A stretch of 64,000 nt of DNA from Longimycelium tulufanense (GCF_014645795.1 NZ_BMMK01000013.1:20391-84390), one strand, 5' to 3'; positions 25,666 to 35,818 are shown, counted from the stretch's first letter. The notes: generated by a model from the sequence alone, not told the origin. Program-made: numbers and translations.

Positions 25666-25802
25666 GCTCACCCCGCCGCCCCAACCCGACGTGAAACGAA
25701 CATGAGAGCGTCTTCATCATCGCCCCAGCCACCCGCGCCGTCACGTTGAGCAACCAACAACGCCTGGCTGGGGCACCTTCGATCACGGGTGCTCGGCGCC
25801 CG

Positions 25803-26924
25803 TCAGCTCGGCACAGGCGCTGCCGTCGGCCGTGGAGTTGCCGGCTTTCTCCTGTTCTTCTCCCACCGTCGGTAGTGCCTGCTGACCGGGGCCTCTATGA
25901 AGCGATACATCGCCTCCGTGACGACGGCGGTCGTGGCGAACGCGAGGAGCAGTGCGGGGATCTCGCCAAGCGTCGGAAATGCCCAGTCCAGGACCGGGTA
26001 CAGCGCCATCTGGTGAAGCAGATAGAGGCAGTAGGTGCGGGCGGCGAAGATCGAGGTCGCGCGATGACGTGCGATACGGCCACTCGCGTTCAGCAACACC
26101 AAGACGAGAAGCACGGCTATGAACAGGGTGCGGGGACGTGCGTCACCGATAGCAACGTAGCGGCCGATCATGTCGGCGCGGACGAACAGGAGGAAATGGA
26201 TGGAGCCCAGCAGGGCGGCGGCCCAACCTGGGACCCGTCCGGTCCATGCCAGCATGATGACCTGTCCGATGAACAACATCGGCATGTACGCGGCTATGAC
26301 CCCGATCCACAGATGGGTCGAGCCCTCGAGGTCCCAGACCAGGGACAGCACAACCGAGGACAACGTTGCGCCGACTGCGGGCACGATCCAGGGCCACCTT
26401 CGAAGGACGGGGATCATCAGCGCAACGAAAGTGTAGAAGCTGATCTGGACAACCAGCGTCCAGGTGGGCCCGATCAGGATCACGTGCGGCGACAGGAAGA
26501 ACTCGATCAACGTCATGTTTCCGAGCAGGTCGCCGAAGCTGGCCGGTCCGCGCCCCGATCCCGGGTTGAGCAGTCCGGTGTTGACCAGCAGCAAGGCGAG
26601 CAGGAGCGCGACCCACAACGCCGGTAGCAGACGCACGGCGCGTCGTGTCCCGAACTGTCCCGGTGCCTCCTTGCTGGCGGCCTGTGTGATGACCAGGCCA
26701 CTGATGACGAGGAAAAGGGAGAGCCCGAAAGCCTCGAAGTGATCGATCAGATGCAATGACTCGACGATTGAGGTATTCAGGACCATCGCGAGTGACCACT
26801 CGTACCCACGTGCCTGATACCAGTAGGCCAGATGCGTGTACACGACCGCCACGGCGCCGATCATCCGCAGCAGCGGGACACCAGGCACATACGACCTCTC
26901 CCGGCCCGTAGCCCCTGCCATCAT
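25803..26924 (-). CDS. Acyltransferase-3 family membrane protein (second of pair)
   Basis: Integral membrane acyltransferase of 373 residues with about ten hydrophobic segments, of the OafA/NodX family that acetylates or acylates extracellular sugars. Family features: an early His in VVYTHLAYWY, FFLSPHVILIGPTWTLVVQ (split of the conserved TWTL motif), VISGLVITQ and C-terminal RFIEAPVSRHYRRW. There is no attached SGNH domain. ATG 26924 overlaps the stop of the first acyltransferase by four bases. It is the last gene of the glycan operon; the small gene upstream of the kinase starts about 130 bases beyond. Confidence 0.9.
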   Translation of the reverse strand: MMAGATGRERSYVPGVPLLRMIGAVAVVYTHLAYWYQARGYEWSLAMVLNTSIVESLHLIDHFEAFGLSLFLVISGLVITQAASKEAPGQFGTRRAVRLLPALWVALLLALLLVNTGLLNPGSGRGPASFGDLLGNMTLIEFFLSPHVILIGPTWTLVVQISFYTFVALMIPVLRRWPWIVPAVGATLSSVVLSLVWDLEGSTHLWIGVIAAYMPMLFIGQVIMLAWTGRVPGWAAALLGSIHFLLFVRADMIGRYVAIGDARPRTLFIAVLLVLVLLNASGRIARHRATSIFAARTYCLYLLHQMALYPVLDWAFPTLGEIPALLLAFATTAVVTEAMYRFIEAPVSRHYRRWEKNRRKPATPRPTAAPVPS

Positions 26925-28039
26925 GACCGCACCATGCCCTCGTTCAGCGGGTTGTCACCCCGGGCGTTCTGGGTACCTCGATACTGCTTGGCGAGTCGAC
27001 GTGCGAGGAAAGGTGCGGGACGCTCGACAAAGCGATAGCTGATCTCGGCTGCGGAGAACGTTGCCGCCAGCGCAAGCACGGCCACGACGCTTAACGGGAG
27101 ATGCGGGTGCAGAAAATCGAACGCGAGCCAACCGACCGCTCCCTGCAGGAACACCAACCCATATGCGCGATCGGCAAGCCAGATCATTGGGCGGGGCGAG
27201 ATCCGTCCGGCCGACCAGCGGATCGCTAACGCGAAACCGACAACCGCATAGAGCGTGGCCAGCGCATACCACCAGCCATTCAGTTCCTGATACTCACGTT
27301 CGGCCCACGCCAGGGTTGCCCAAGACGCGCCGCACAACAGCGCCCCTGCCCATCTGGGGACACGTGTGTAGTGCACTGACCAGATGAGCTGCCCGATGAG
27401 TGGTATCACCAGGAAAACGACCAGTAGGCCCACCTCCCGGTACAGCCCACTCGCTTCCCTTGCAGTGGCGACTACCGCCGCAACTAGCGCAAGCTGAACC
27501 AGAATGGCTAGCCAGGTGAGGCTCCGTAGGAGATGAGAGATCGCTGCCGTGCAAAGCACGAACAGCATCTCGACCAATGCGATCCAGGTCAGCTCGAGCA
27601 AGAGCACGGGAGAAATATGGAGATGTGCCAGAAAACCTATGTTGGCCAGCCAGTCGGAAACCCCGACGTCGATATCCCGCGGCTGAGACAGAAGTGAGGA
27701 TTCAACCTGCGTCAACACCGCAGCAACCGTTACCGCAAGAAGGAATGGCGGATATACGACGAATAATCGACCGATCACAAGCCGGGTGCCGTGTATGGCC
27801 GCTTCCGAGACTTGGTAGCCACTGGTGACCAACAACAGTGCCAGGCCGAGAAAGCCGAAGTCCTCGCCGATACCCAGAGGCTGGTTGACCCACTTCCGGA
27901 CGAACGACACGAGCCGAAACTCTTCGTCGAGTTCATCCGGTCGTAGCGCGACGACATAGCTGTAGAGCACGAGGAGAACGCCGACCCCGCGTGCCGCGTC
28001 AAGCGGCAGCGTAGCCCGCGAGGACATCGTGCGCCTCAT
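26921..28039 (-). CDS. Acyltransferase-3 family membrane protein (first of pair)
   Basis: Integral membrane protein of 372 residues with about ten hydrophobic segments, related to the OafA family and to its neighbour at 25803. LLLVTSGYQVSEAA and ELTWIALVEMLFVL occupy the positions of the SG and TW motifs; the C-terminus reads SYRFVERPAPFLARRL. The usual early catalytic His is not obvious (the first helix reads LVLYSYVVALRP), so this copy may be degenerate or use a different residue. It overlaps the glycosyltransferase fusion upstream (ATGA) and the second acyltransferase downstream. Confidence 0.85.
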   Translation of the reverse strand: MRRTMSSRATLPLDAARGVGVLLVLYSYVVALRPDELDEEFRLVSFVRKWVNQPLGIGEDFGFLGLALLLVTSGYQVSEAAIHGTRLVIGRLFVVYPPFLLAVTVAAVLTQVESSLLSQPRDIDVGVSDWLANIGFLAHLHISPVLLLELTWIALVEMLFVLCTAAISHLLRSLTWLAILVQLALVAAVVATAREASGLYREVGLLVVFLVIPLIGQLIWSVHYTRVPRWAGALLCGASWATLAWAEREYQELNGWWYALATLYAVVGFALAIRWSAGRISPRPMIWLADRAYGLVFLQGAVGWLAFDFLHPHLPLSVVAVLALAATFSAAEISYRFVERPAPFLARRLAKQYRGTQNARGDNPLNEGMVRS

Positions 28040-31000
28040 GTTGTCTTAGGGGACAACCAAAGCGTGAGGAAGCCGCTTGTAGCGGCGCGGGCAGCAGCGA
28101 TGGTCGCCTCGACCTCGGCAAGCTCACTGCCGTCCACGCCACGGACCACATAGCCAAGATGCCGGTAATCGGTCAGGACATCCACTGGATCGTCCCCCAG
28201 TTCCTCGATGGCACCCGGGCAGAACTCGCAGACGATGTGGGGACGGTCACGGCGCAACACTGTTGCCAGGCCCGTCAAGGCCCGATGGTCTCGTCCTTGT
28301 AGATCGACCTTCACCAGGCTGACCCTCGTGTCCTGCAGTTCAGGTACGTCATCGAGTCGGATCGCTGGTACCTCGACACCATCTCCGTTTGGAACCACCC
28401 GGAAATCTCCACTGTTCTGCTCTTCCGGATGGGTGAGACGAACCACCCCCTCACTGTCCCAGGCGGCCGCCCGAACAAGCGTCACCCTGTCCCGCAAATG
28501 CGACGGCAGGTTCACGTCGAGGTTGCGGCGTAGTAGCTCCGCGGTATCCGGGTTGGCCTCCACCGTGACTACCCGGGACAGATCGCGGTCACGGAACAGC
28601 CGTAGCGTGTGGTACCCGACGTGCGCGCCGACGTCGAGGAACGTTCCACCGTCCTCGATTAGCCCAGCCATCAGTTCTGCCTCGTCGGTCTCCCACGAAC
28701 GGTGGTACTCCAGCCAGGGCAAGATGACCTCGTCATCGGCCGGCAGCAGCAAGGCGCCTGCATCGGTGACGACTACCGCTGAGCCGCTGGGCATCGGCGT
28801 GTGGCGCAACGCCGCGTTCTGGTGCAGCACGGCGAGGTCCTGTCCCAACCGGGCCAACTCCAGCTTCTCCTGATCGGCGCGCTGATCCCGGTCGACGAAC
28901 ATCTCGAACGTCCGCTTCGCCTCGGCGTCGACTTGGTCCTGCAACGCCGCGACCCGCCTGAGCACGTCATCGCGGACGGAAAGTTCCCGGCGCACTTCCG
29001 AGGTGTCCCTCTCCAACCGCCGCAGCGTGCGCTCGTAGTCAGGGGCTTGGCGCCGCAGGTGCGTCACGAGACGTTCCAGGTTGGCCAAACGTTGCTCGAG
29101 GGACTCACGTACGGTTCGCTCAGCCTCGGTTGCCGCGATTCGCTCCGCATCCGCCACGGCGAACCGGTCGACGAGCTGTCGCACGGTGCTCTCCACGCCG
29201 TCCGTCAGTCGACCGAGCACCTTGCGCTGGTGTACGTCATAGTGGTCCAGCACCCGAAGGACGGCCTTGCGCAGAGCCGGCGCCAGCGGAACGCGTGACG
29301 GACTGCTCGTATCAGCGCGCCAACGCAGTGCCTCCCGCGCCGATCGCAACGGGCTCAACGGGTCGGGCGGAGGTGGGGGAACCGCTGCCGGGCGTCGGCG
29401 TGCCTGCCATGTCCGATGGGCCTGTTCGAGTTCACGTCGCACCCACTTGGCTGCGACGTCCATACTCCGTGCCCGAAGGATGTGCTCTCGGGCTGCACGC
29501 CCTCGCCGTTCCGCCTCCGCCGGGTTATCCGCAACCTCGCGCATGGCCTGCGCCGCAAGCACAAGATCGGGTTCCGCCCACACGGCAGTCGGGGGGTAGG
29601 GGTGGCAGCCGTCACCAACCGGCACGAGCCGGTAGGGAACCGGCCAACCGGTATTGAAGTCAAGGAACTCGGTCGTACTGGAGTAATCGGTGGCAATGAC
29701 CGCGAGTCCGCGGGCCATCGCCTCGGCCACCGTCAGTCCGAAGCCCTCACTCCGATGCAGTGACACATAGCAGTGGCTGTTCGAGTACAACTCGTTCAAC
29801 TCAGCCACGGACAGGTAGCGTTCAATCAGCTCGATCCGACTGTCTTCCGCCACCGTCACCCGTAGCCGTTCCCGATTCTCCGGGTTCCGGTCCCCGTTGA
29901 TGGCCTTGATAACGAGACGGACATCCTCCCGATCCGGAAACGCCTGCCGGAACGCCTCCACCACACCCCAAGGGTTCTTACGCTCGGCAACGCTGTTGAA
30001 GTCGAACGCGAACAGGAACTGGAACGGTCGGTCCTGTTCCCACAAAGAGCAGGCGCGTCCTCCCGGATCCCTTACCGGGACAGGAATCGTCTTCACCGGC
30101 TTGTCGGTGTGCCGAGCGAACGCATCCCGACAGAAGTCGCTGATGGTCCAGATCTCGTCCAGGAAATCAAACGCCTCCTGTTGCCAGGACGGAAAGTCTT
30201 CCAGTTCCCAAGCCCACAGGCCGATCCGGTACCGGTCGTGCGCGACCTCCGGGTGCGTGCTCACCATGTGGACGGTTTGGTCCGCGTTCACGCACAGCAG
30301 GCTGATTGGATATTTCGGACGACCGATCGTCTCCGGCGTCGGCAACGCGGTACGGTTGGGCACCGATCTTTCCTCGACCACCGAGGTCACCGGTACTCCT
30401 GCCAGCGCGACCGCATCGTGCACTATCCGTCCCATCTCACCGACCCCCAACTCTGCGGTGAGATAACCGAGAACGTTGACACCGAACTCGCCCGTCGGCG
30501 CGCGGGGTGGTTCCGGTTCCTTCGGAAGAGCCCATCGGGCCATAGCCCCTTCGGCCACTCCAGAACTACGGCACCAGGCACGGAATCCCTTGGCCTCCGG
30601 GCCCAACGGGCGGGGGAAGGCTCCCTGAAGGTCAGAGCGGCTGGCCCACACCGCCATTGCCCACCGGTGCGTTCCCACTGCGGCCTGCTGCTCGTCCGCT
30701 GGTGAGGTGAGCCATTCGCAGAACGCGCGGCCACCATCCGCACCGAACGGGTGAGCCGGGATCTCGGCCGGTTTGCCCGCGGCCAGCCGGCGCTCCGCAC
30801 TGATCCAACCGGATCGGAACACGCGGCGCATCATCTGTGTGAGCCGGGTGCCGTCCGGGAGCTTGTTGAACCGGTACGGTACAGACTCCAGGGACTCGCC
30901 GTAGCCGGCAGTCAGTAGCGCAGCTCGGTACTCATCACACAACCGACGCAGGTCCGGGTTTTCCGACAGCACCGTTCGAGGCCTTCGTGCCCAGTGATGA

Positions 31001-31782
31001 GTGAGCAACCACGGCTTCTCCGGTCGGTATCCACTGAAGTGGAAGAACTTCAGTATTGCCGAGCCGGCACGCACCACGCCATCGGCGTCGATGCTGATCG
31101 GTCGCTGATACACGTTCCAGTAGGCAACGTTGAGACCGGGGTCCCGCATCACGTAGTGCGGGAAAAGCGCCGGGACATTGTCCACCCAGCGCTGGTCGGT
31201 GAAGAGCTGCTGCTCGGGTGCCACGATCGCGTCATGACGCAGCCGTTCGGCCCAGAAGTCCAGGAAGCCCTCGGAGCCCGGCCCCACCGCAACGAAGCCG
31301 AGGTTGAAGATGCCCGAAGCCATGATCGCGGCCTCGTCCGGATCCTTTCCGTCGCGCGGAAGAGGTTCGAGGAGGTGCGGGGTGAGGACGATCGAGTGCT
31401 CGCTGGCCAACTCGGCGATCTCGGGAAACGGTGCGAAAACCTGGATGTCGGGATCCAGATACGTCACCGTGTGCGCATCTTGTCGCAGACGGCGCAACAG
31501 GAACGGCTTCACCGCGGTCGCCAGTTCAGTCACCGTGTAGGAGGTCGCCATCCGCAGATATTCGTCGCGCTCGATACCGAACCAGTCCGGACCGACCACG
31601 AGGTAGCCGCCGTCCTCGGCGATGCCCTCGTCACCGTCGACAACTGCGATCACGAAACGGTGGTTGGGGTGCTGTTCCAGATAGGAACAGGCAAGAACAT
31701 GGGCCGCCGGCAGGTAATTCTTGGCGACGACGGTGCACGCGACGTTCGGGCCCAGCACGGCCTCGCGGAACGGGTCAGGCAT
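28036..31782 (-). CDS. Trifunctional glycan enzyme: GT-A glycosyltransferase, GT4 glycosyltransferase, coiled coil, FkbM methyltransferase
   Basis: Single protein of 1248 residues with four parts. Residues 1-330: GT-A domain with a DxD-type motif VTYLDPDIQVF (D110, D112). Residues 430-790: GT-B, GT4-like domain with HRSEGFGLTVAEAMARG (about 676-692), the usual E-x7-E nucleotide-sugar site. Residues 850-990: charged helical coiled coil. Residues 1020-1240: FkbM-type methyltransferase with FLDVGAHVGYHT (1048-1059) and VEANPDT. ATG 31782 overlaps the preceding membrane protein by eight bases. A polymerising enzyme capped by methylation, as in WsaE/WbdD-type O-polysaccharide systems, is a reasonable model; linkage and sugar are unknown. 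Confidence 0.88.
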   Translation of the reverse strand: MPDPFREAVLGPNVACTVVAKNYLPAAHVLACSYLEQHPNHRFVIAVVDGDEGIAEDGGYLVVGPDWFGIERDEYLRMATSYTVTELATAVKPFLLRRLRQDAHTVTYLDPDIQVFAPFPEIAELASEHSIVLTPHLLEPLPRDGKDPDEAAIMASGIFNLGFVAVGPGSEGFLDFWAERLRHDAIVAPEQQLFTDQRWVDNVPALFPHYVMRDPGLNVAYWNVYQRPISIDADGVVRAGSAILKFFHFSGYRPEKPWLLTHHWARRPRTVLSENPDLRRLCDEYRAALLTAGYGESLESVPYRFNKLPDGTRLTQMMRRVFRSGWISAERRLAAGKPAEIPAHPFGADGGRAFCEWLTSPADEQQAAVGTHRWAMAVWASRSDLQGAFPRPLGPEAKGFRAWCRSSGVAEGAMARWALPKEPEPPRAPTGEFGVNVLGYLTAELGVGEMGRIVHDAVALAGVPVTSVVEERSVPNRTALPTPETIGRPKYPISLLCVNADQTVHMVSTHPEVAHDRYRIGLWAWELEDFPSWQQEAFDFLDEIWTISDFCRDAFARHTDKPVKTIPVPVRDPGGRACSLWEQDRPFQFLFAFDFNSVAERKNPWGVVEAFRQAFPDREDVRLVIKAINGDRNPENRERLRVTVAEDSRIELIERYLSVAELNELYSNSHCYVSLHRSEGFGLTVAEAMARGLAVIATDYSSTTEFLDFNTGWPVPYRLVPVGDGCHPYPPTAVWAEPDLVLAAQAMREVADNPAEAERRGRAAREHILRARSMDVAAKWVRRELEQAHRTWQARRRPAAVPPPPPDPLSPLRSAREALRWRADTSSPSRVPLAPALRKAVLRVLDHYDVHQRKVLGRLTDGVESTVRQLVDRFAVADAERIAATEAERTVRESLEQRLANLERLVTHLRRQAPDYERTLRRLERDTSEVRRELSVRDDVLRRVAALQDQVDAEAKRTFEMFVDRDQRADQEKLELARLGQDLAVLHQNAALRHTPMPSGSAVVVTDAGALLLPADDEVILPWLEYHRSWETDEAELMAGLIEDGGTFLDVGAHVGYHTLRLFRDRDLSRVVTVEANPDTAELLRRNLDVNLPSHLRDRVTLVRAAAWDSEGVVRLTHPEEQNSGDFRVVPNGDGVEVPAIRLDDVPELQDTRVSLVKVDLQGRDHRALTGLATVLRRDRPHIVCEFCPGAIEELGDDPVDVLTDYRHLGYVVRGVDGSELAEVEATIAAARAATSGFLTLWLSPKTT

Positions 31783-32923
31783 TGGCCGAGAGAACTTCCA
31801 GTTGCTTCTTGATGACCTTGTCGAACGAGTTCCGAACCGCGTTGGGGTCGGTATTCGCGGACTGGCTGCGCACCTCCACGCGAACCACCACGTTGTCGTG
31901 CCGGTAGTGGGCGCGAATCGCGGCGCGCGTCTTGTCCTTCGGCGCGAGCTCGTCGGCGACGACACCCGCGGGCACCGCCTTGTACTCGCTGAACGCGTAC
32001 TTGAGCTGTAGCTTGCCTAACTCGGTCACTGCAAGGTCGGCACTGTCACTGCCGTCCAGCTGTGCAACGAAGATCGTGATGCGTGTGCCATCCATCGTGG
32101 TGACACCGACACGGGACCGACCCGCACCACCCTCGTTATACAGCTTCACCTCTTCCTGCGTGAGGAACTTGGCAGCCTTGACGTCGTCGAACGTCTTGAT
32201 TCTGTCGTGGTTTTCCTGCTCTCCACCCAGGTCGGCAATTCGCAGGATGTCACCGGGCTTCCGGTCCTGACTCGGCTTGTTCTGCGCCGCGGTCGTCTGT
32301 TGGGCAGCCGGGGTGGAACTCGCCTCGCGACCGCTTCCCCAGAGCCACCAGGCACCGGCGCTCAACCCGGCGAGCACGGCTACGATGCCGACGACAGCGC
32401 CGATCTTCTTGCCTTTACCGCCGCTCCCGCTCACCTCGAACACCTCCGGCCCCTGGCGAACCCAACCGGCACCCTGTTGCGGTGGCCATTCCTGCTCGGC
32501 CCACGGCGGGGACACGTCCTGGGCCCGTTGCCAGCCGGGATTCGCCTGGCCCGGGGCAGGTGGCGGTGGTGTTGGCGTGGTGAAGCCTGGCGGCGGTGTG
32601 GGGGTGGGCTGCTGGGTCATCCACTGTCCGCTGACGACCTGTGTCCGCTCTGACGACGCACCAGGAACCACCTGGGTGGCGTCGGCAGAGCCCTCGGCCT
32701 GCGGCGGACTTGTAGGTGTCGCTGCGGGTACCGGTGAGATCACAGCGGTGGTCTCGTTCGCTCCCTCACCACCGGGCCGGCTGTCGGCCGTCGGTGGTGT
32801 CGAGGTCTCGGACCGTGCCGCCGTGCTCAGGATGTCGTCCCGGCGCCGGTTGTACTCGTCGGCCGTGATCTGGCCGCTACCGAACGCCTGGTCGAGCTGC
32901 CGGAGCTCGTCCTGCCAAGCCAA
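31775..32923 (-). CDS. Single-pass membrane protein with SHOCT-like head and TQVV motifs (copy A)
   Basis: Protein of 382 residues. The N-terminus (AWQDELRQLDQAFGSGQITADEY) is a SHOCT-like short helical module. A Pro/Gln-rich cytosolic region carries ETTAVI, DATQVV and ERTQVV motifs. One membrane helix (about residues 185-205, VVGIVAVLAGLSAGAWWLW) is followed by an extracytoplasmic domain of about 170 residues. I choose TTG 32923 because GGGGGAG lies six bases upstream and it aligns with the start of the paralogue at 33157. It overlaps the glycan enzyme by eight bases, so the two are co-expressed. No known catalytic motif is visible. Confidence 0.85.
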   Translation of the reverse strand: MAWQDELRQLDQAFGSGQITADEYNRRRDDILSTAARSETSTPPTADSRPGGEGANETTAVISPVPAATPTSPPQAEGSADATQVVPGASSERTQVVSGQWMTQQPTPTPPPGFTTPTPPPPAPGQANPGWQRAQDVSPPWAEQEWPPQQGAGWVRQGPEVFEVSGSGGKGKKIGAVVGIVAVLAGLSAGAWWLWGSGREASSTPAAQQTTAAQNKPSQDRKPGDILRIADLGGEQENHDRIKTFDDVKAAKFLTQEEVKLYNEGGAGRSRVGVTTMDGTRITIFVAQLDGSDSADLAVTELGKLQLKYAFSEYKAVPAGVVADELAPKDKTRAAIRAHYRHDNVVVRVEVRSQSANTDPNAVRNSFDKVIKKQLEVLSANA

Positions 32924-33156
32924 CCCCGGCTCCCCCTTCCCTCCTGCGCGGTTACGCGGCCCATTGTGTACGCCCACCGAAAGTGTCACTCATCCACCAC
33001 CCGGCTCGTGACCTGCACCAAGGTCGCTACTGACAGCGCAGGAGCGGCCGGGCTGGACGCGAACACTTCACCAAGAAGTGGCCGAGCCGTGACAGTGCCC
33101 GGTGAACCTATCCGAGTCCGGCAGCCGAAGCCAGACGGCCGGAACCGGTGGTGAAC

Positions 33157-34338
33157 TCAACGTTCGGCGGGAACAACCTTCAGCTGCCGGTCCAGGGTCT
33201 GACGGAAGGCCTCCATCGCCGAGCTCATGTCCTTGCCGCTCACCTGGATCCGTACCACCACGTCTTTTGCCGCGTAGTGGCCCCGGATAGTGGCCGGTGC
33301 GTTGCCCCGAGGAGCGACCTGGGTCACCTTGACCGGTACCGGCATGTCCGGCACCGGCTCCAGGTTGTACCGCCGCTGGAGGCTGGTGAGTTCGTTGACG
33401 GCTTCGTCCGCCTTCTGCTGGCCGCCGACCGCGACGTTGAGCACCACAATCTGCCGGTCGTCGTCGAACCGGGCCACGGCCATCCGCGCCTCGTCCGGTT
33501 CGGCCGCCTCATAGACCTTGATCTCTTCCGGCGTCAGATAGTCGATCTTCTTCACATCGGTGAACTGCTGGACCCGGCTGTGCGGATCCACCTTGCCGTC
33601 TAGCGGGGCGATGGCGAGGGGCTCCTTCGGCTCCTGGGTGATGCCAGTGGAACCGGTCGCGGTCGGCCGACTTGTGCCGCCACCAGTGTCGCGGCCCCAC
33701 ACCCAGTAGGCGCCGAAGGAGACGGCGGCGATGAATAGGACGACACCGGCGACAATGCCGATTTTCTTCCTCGTCCCCGAGCCCCCGTTGTCCTCGAACA
33801 CCTCGGGTCCCTGCCGGTACCAGTCCTGGCCGGACGGCGGAAGGTCCGCACCAGCCCATGGCGGAGCTGACGACGGCTGCTGCGACTGCCAGGCACCGGG
33901 CGGGTTCATCTGGGCGGGTTGTTGCCCACCGACCTGCGGGGAAAGGCCCGTTCGCCCAGGGCTGCCAGCGGGTGGTGCGACGGGAACGCCGGTGCCGGCG
34001 TTGGGTACGACCTGGGTGTGTTCGATGTCGGCGCCACTGGCGTGCGCCGACCGGACCACCTGAGTTGAGTCGTCCGCCGGTGGCTCGCTCGAGCCCTGGC
34101 CCACGACCTGGGTGGTGTCGGGGTTGCTGCTCTCCCAGCGGAACGGGGGTGGGAAGGGCCCAGATCCCTGCGACGGCTGTCCAGCCCCTGCGGCGGGCTG
34201 GCCCCCGGGTGGAGTTCCGGGGGTGTCGGCGTCCGCGGACTTCATGAGCTGGTCGCGGCGCTGGCGGTAGTCCTCGGCGGAGAGCCGGCCGGCGGCCAGC
34301 TCCTCGTCCAGACGCCGTAGCTCGTCGTGCCAGGTCAC
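33157..34338 (-). CDS. Single-pass membrane protein with SHOCT-like head and TQVV motifs (copy B)
   Basis: Paralogue of the protein at 31775, 393 residues with the same order: SHOCT-like head (TWHDELRRLDEELAAGRLSA), disordered Pro/Gln/Ser-rich stretch with DTTQVV, DSTQVV and EHTQVV, the shared junction RQGPEVFE, one membrane helix (VAGVVLFIAAVSFGAYWVWG) and an extracytoplasmic domain of about 165 residues. GTG 34338 follows AAGGGG. The acidic-x-T-Q-V-V repeats look like Ser/Thr-kinase phosphosites or FHA-binding peptides. A 233-base gap separates it from copy A. Function unknown; tandem duplication is clear. Confidence 0.85.
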   Translation of the reverse strand: MTWHDELRRLDEELAAGRLSAEDYRQRRDQLMKSADADTPGTPPGGQPAAGAGQPSQGSGPFPPPFRWESSNPDTTQVVGQGSSEPPADDSTQVVRSAHASGADIEHTQVVPNAGTGVPVAPPAGSPGRTGLSPQVGGQQPAQMNPPGAWQSQQPSSAPPWAGADLPPSGQDWYRQGPEVFEDNGGSGTRKKIGIVAGVVLFIAAVSFGAYWVWGRDTGGGTSRPTATGSTGITQEPKEPLAIAPLDGKVDPHSRVQQFTDVKKIDYLTPEEIKVYEAAEPDEARMAVARFDDDRQIVVLNVAVGGQQKADEAVNELTSLQRRYNLEPVPDMPVPVKVTQVAPRGNAPATIRGHYAAKDVVVRIQVSGKDMSSAMEAFRQTLDRQLKVVPAER

Positions 34339-34488
34339 CCGGACCCCTTTCCCTCGTCGCTCGCGTCCCCACGGCTAGGGAGGCGGGAACCACAACATTG
34401 TGCAGACGCGATCGACCAGGTGGGGGCGTCCCGATGAATTCGAACTGACAGAACCGATGCTGCTGGGATTCGGTCGTATCGTGGCGGC

Positions 34489-35157
34489 ATGGTCTGGTTC
34501 GGTCGTGCGAAGACGGCGATGGCGACCGCGGACACGGCCCTGGCCGGGCGCGCGGAACCGATGAAGGTGGGGGAGCGGCACGCCGTGTTCCCCGACCGGC
34601 GGATCACGCCACCGTTCCCGGAGGGGCTGCGGACCGCGGTGTTCGGCATGGGCTGCTTCTGGGGCGCCGAGCGGCGCTTCTGGCAGACGCCGGGGGTGTG
34701 GTCGACGGCGGTCGGCTACGCCGGCGGATACACCCCGAACCCCACCTATGAGGAGGTGTGCTCCGGCCAGACCGGGCACGCCGAAGTGGTCTTGGTCGTC
34801 TTCGACCCGGCCCAGGCGTCATACGGCGAGCTGCTGAAGATCTTCTGGGAGGGCCATGATCCGACGCAGGGCATGCGGCAGGGCAACGACGTCGGCACCC
34901 AGTACCGCTCGGCGATCTACTCCGCGGACGACGAGCAGCGCGCGGCCGCCGAAGCCAGCCGGGCCAGCTACCAGCAGGCCCTGACCGCCGCCGGCCACGG
35001 AACGATCACGACGGAGATCGCGCCGCTGCGCGACTTCTACTACGCCGAGGACTACCACCAGCAGTACCTCTCGGACGCCAAGAACCCCCACGGCTACTGC
35101 GGCATCGGCGGAACGGGAGTCTCCTGTCCAGTCGGACTGACCAGCGGCGAAGCGTGA
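34489..35157 (+). CDS. msrA: Peptide-methionine (S)-S-oxide reductase MsrA
   Basis: Cytosolic repair enzyme of 222 residues that reduces methionine-S-sulfoxide in proteins. The catalytic motif is [39 protein letters not shown] is the conserved substrate region (shown here across two pieces, [10 protein letters not shown] and [14 protein letters not shown]). Two further Cys in the tail, GYCGIGG and GVSCPVG, serve as recycling cysteines in this longer form. An N-terminal extension of about 45 residues is usual for actinobacterial and E. coli-type MsrA. The stop overlaps the next start (GTGA). Confidence 0.96.
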   Translation: MVWFGRAKTAMATADTALAGRAEPMKVGERHAVFPDRRITPPFPEGLRTAVFGMGCFWGAERRFWQTPGVWSTAVGYAGGYTPNPTYEEVCSGQTGHAEVVLVVFDPAQASYGELLKIFWEGHDPTQGMRQGNDVGTQYRSAIYSADDEQRAAAEASRASYQQALTAAGHGTITTEIAPLRDFYYAEDYHQQYLSDAKNPHGYCGIGGTGVSCPVGLTSGEA

Positions 35158-35681
35158 CCCAGCCGACAGCGGGCAGCGGCCTGCTGTTCGGCGACGGGTG
35201 GGCACTGCTGCCCCAGGACGCGCACGACGTGGCCTGGGACTGGGTCGACGCGCAGCTCGCTTTCCGGCCCAGCATGGACGAACGTGACTGGCCCGGGTTC
35301 GCGGAGCCGAAACCCTCGGTGACCTGGGACCTCGCAGAGCCCCAGCCCAGCGGCGGCGCTGCACGCGATCTCGATGTCAATCTCCTCGGCCTCGTCGCCC
35401 TGCGCGAGTGCGTGGAGCCCGACGAATGGGTTTACGCCCTCAGCTGGCCGTCCCAGTCGTACCGTTTCTGGCCGCATCGGATGAGTTCCGGGGACCTCTG
35501 GGCACTGCCGGTGTTCCCGGACGGCGAGTACTGCGTCTTCCTGACGCAAAGCTTCGAATGCGGCGCGCTCGGCCACCCCTGGGAGAAGACCCTGTGCGTG
35601 TTCGGCGAGCCGCTGGTGGATGCGTTCGAGCGATACACCGTCGAAATCTTGGGCACCGTCCTCCGCCGCGACGGCAGGTGA
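35154..35681 (+). CDS. DUF2716-like protein
   Basis: Cytosolic protein of 175 residues, rich in Trp. Motifs such as [33 protein letters not shown] and [12 protein letters not shown] match a family I recall as DUF2716; no function is assigned. GTG 35154 overlaps the msrA stop by four bases, so the two genes are translationally coupled and it may act with MsrA, though nothing in the sequence says how. Confidence 0.7.
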   Translation: MTQPTAGSGLLFGDGWALLPQDAHDVAWDWVDAQLAFRPSMDERDWPGFAEPKPSVTWDLAEPQPSGGAARDLDVNLLGLVALRECVEPDEWVYALSWPSQSYRFWPHRMSSGDLWALPVFPDGEYCVFLTQSFECGALGHPWEKTLCVFGEPLVDAFERYTVEILGTVLRRDGR

Positions 35682-35818
35682 GCCCAACCTGCCCCGCCGC
35701 CCGGAAGCGACCGGGCGGGGCACAGCCGGCACTGGCGTGCGTAACGCATGTGACGGTTCCGACGCCGGGGTGGGGTCGGTGCACGTCGCACTTCGGTGGC
35801 CAGGCACGATGTTCCGCC

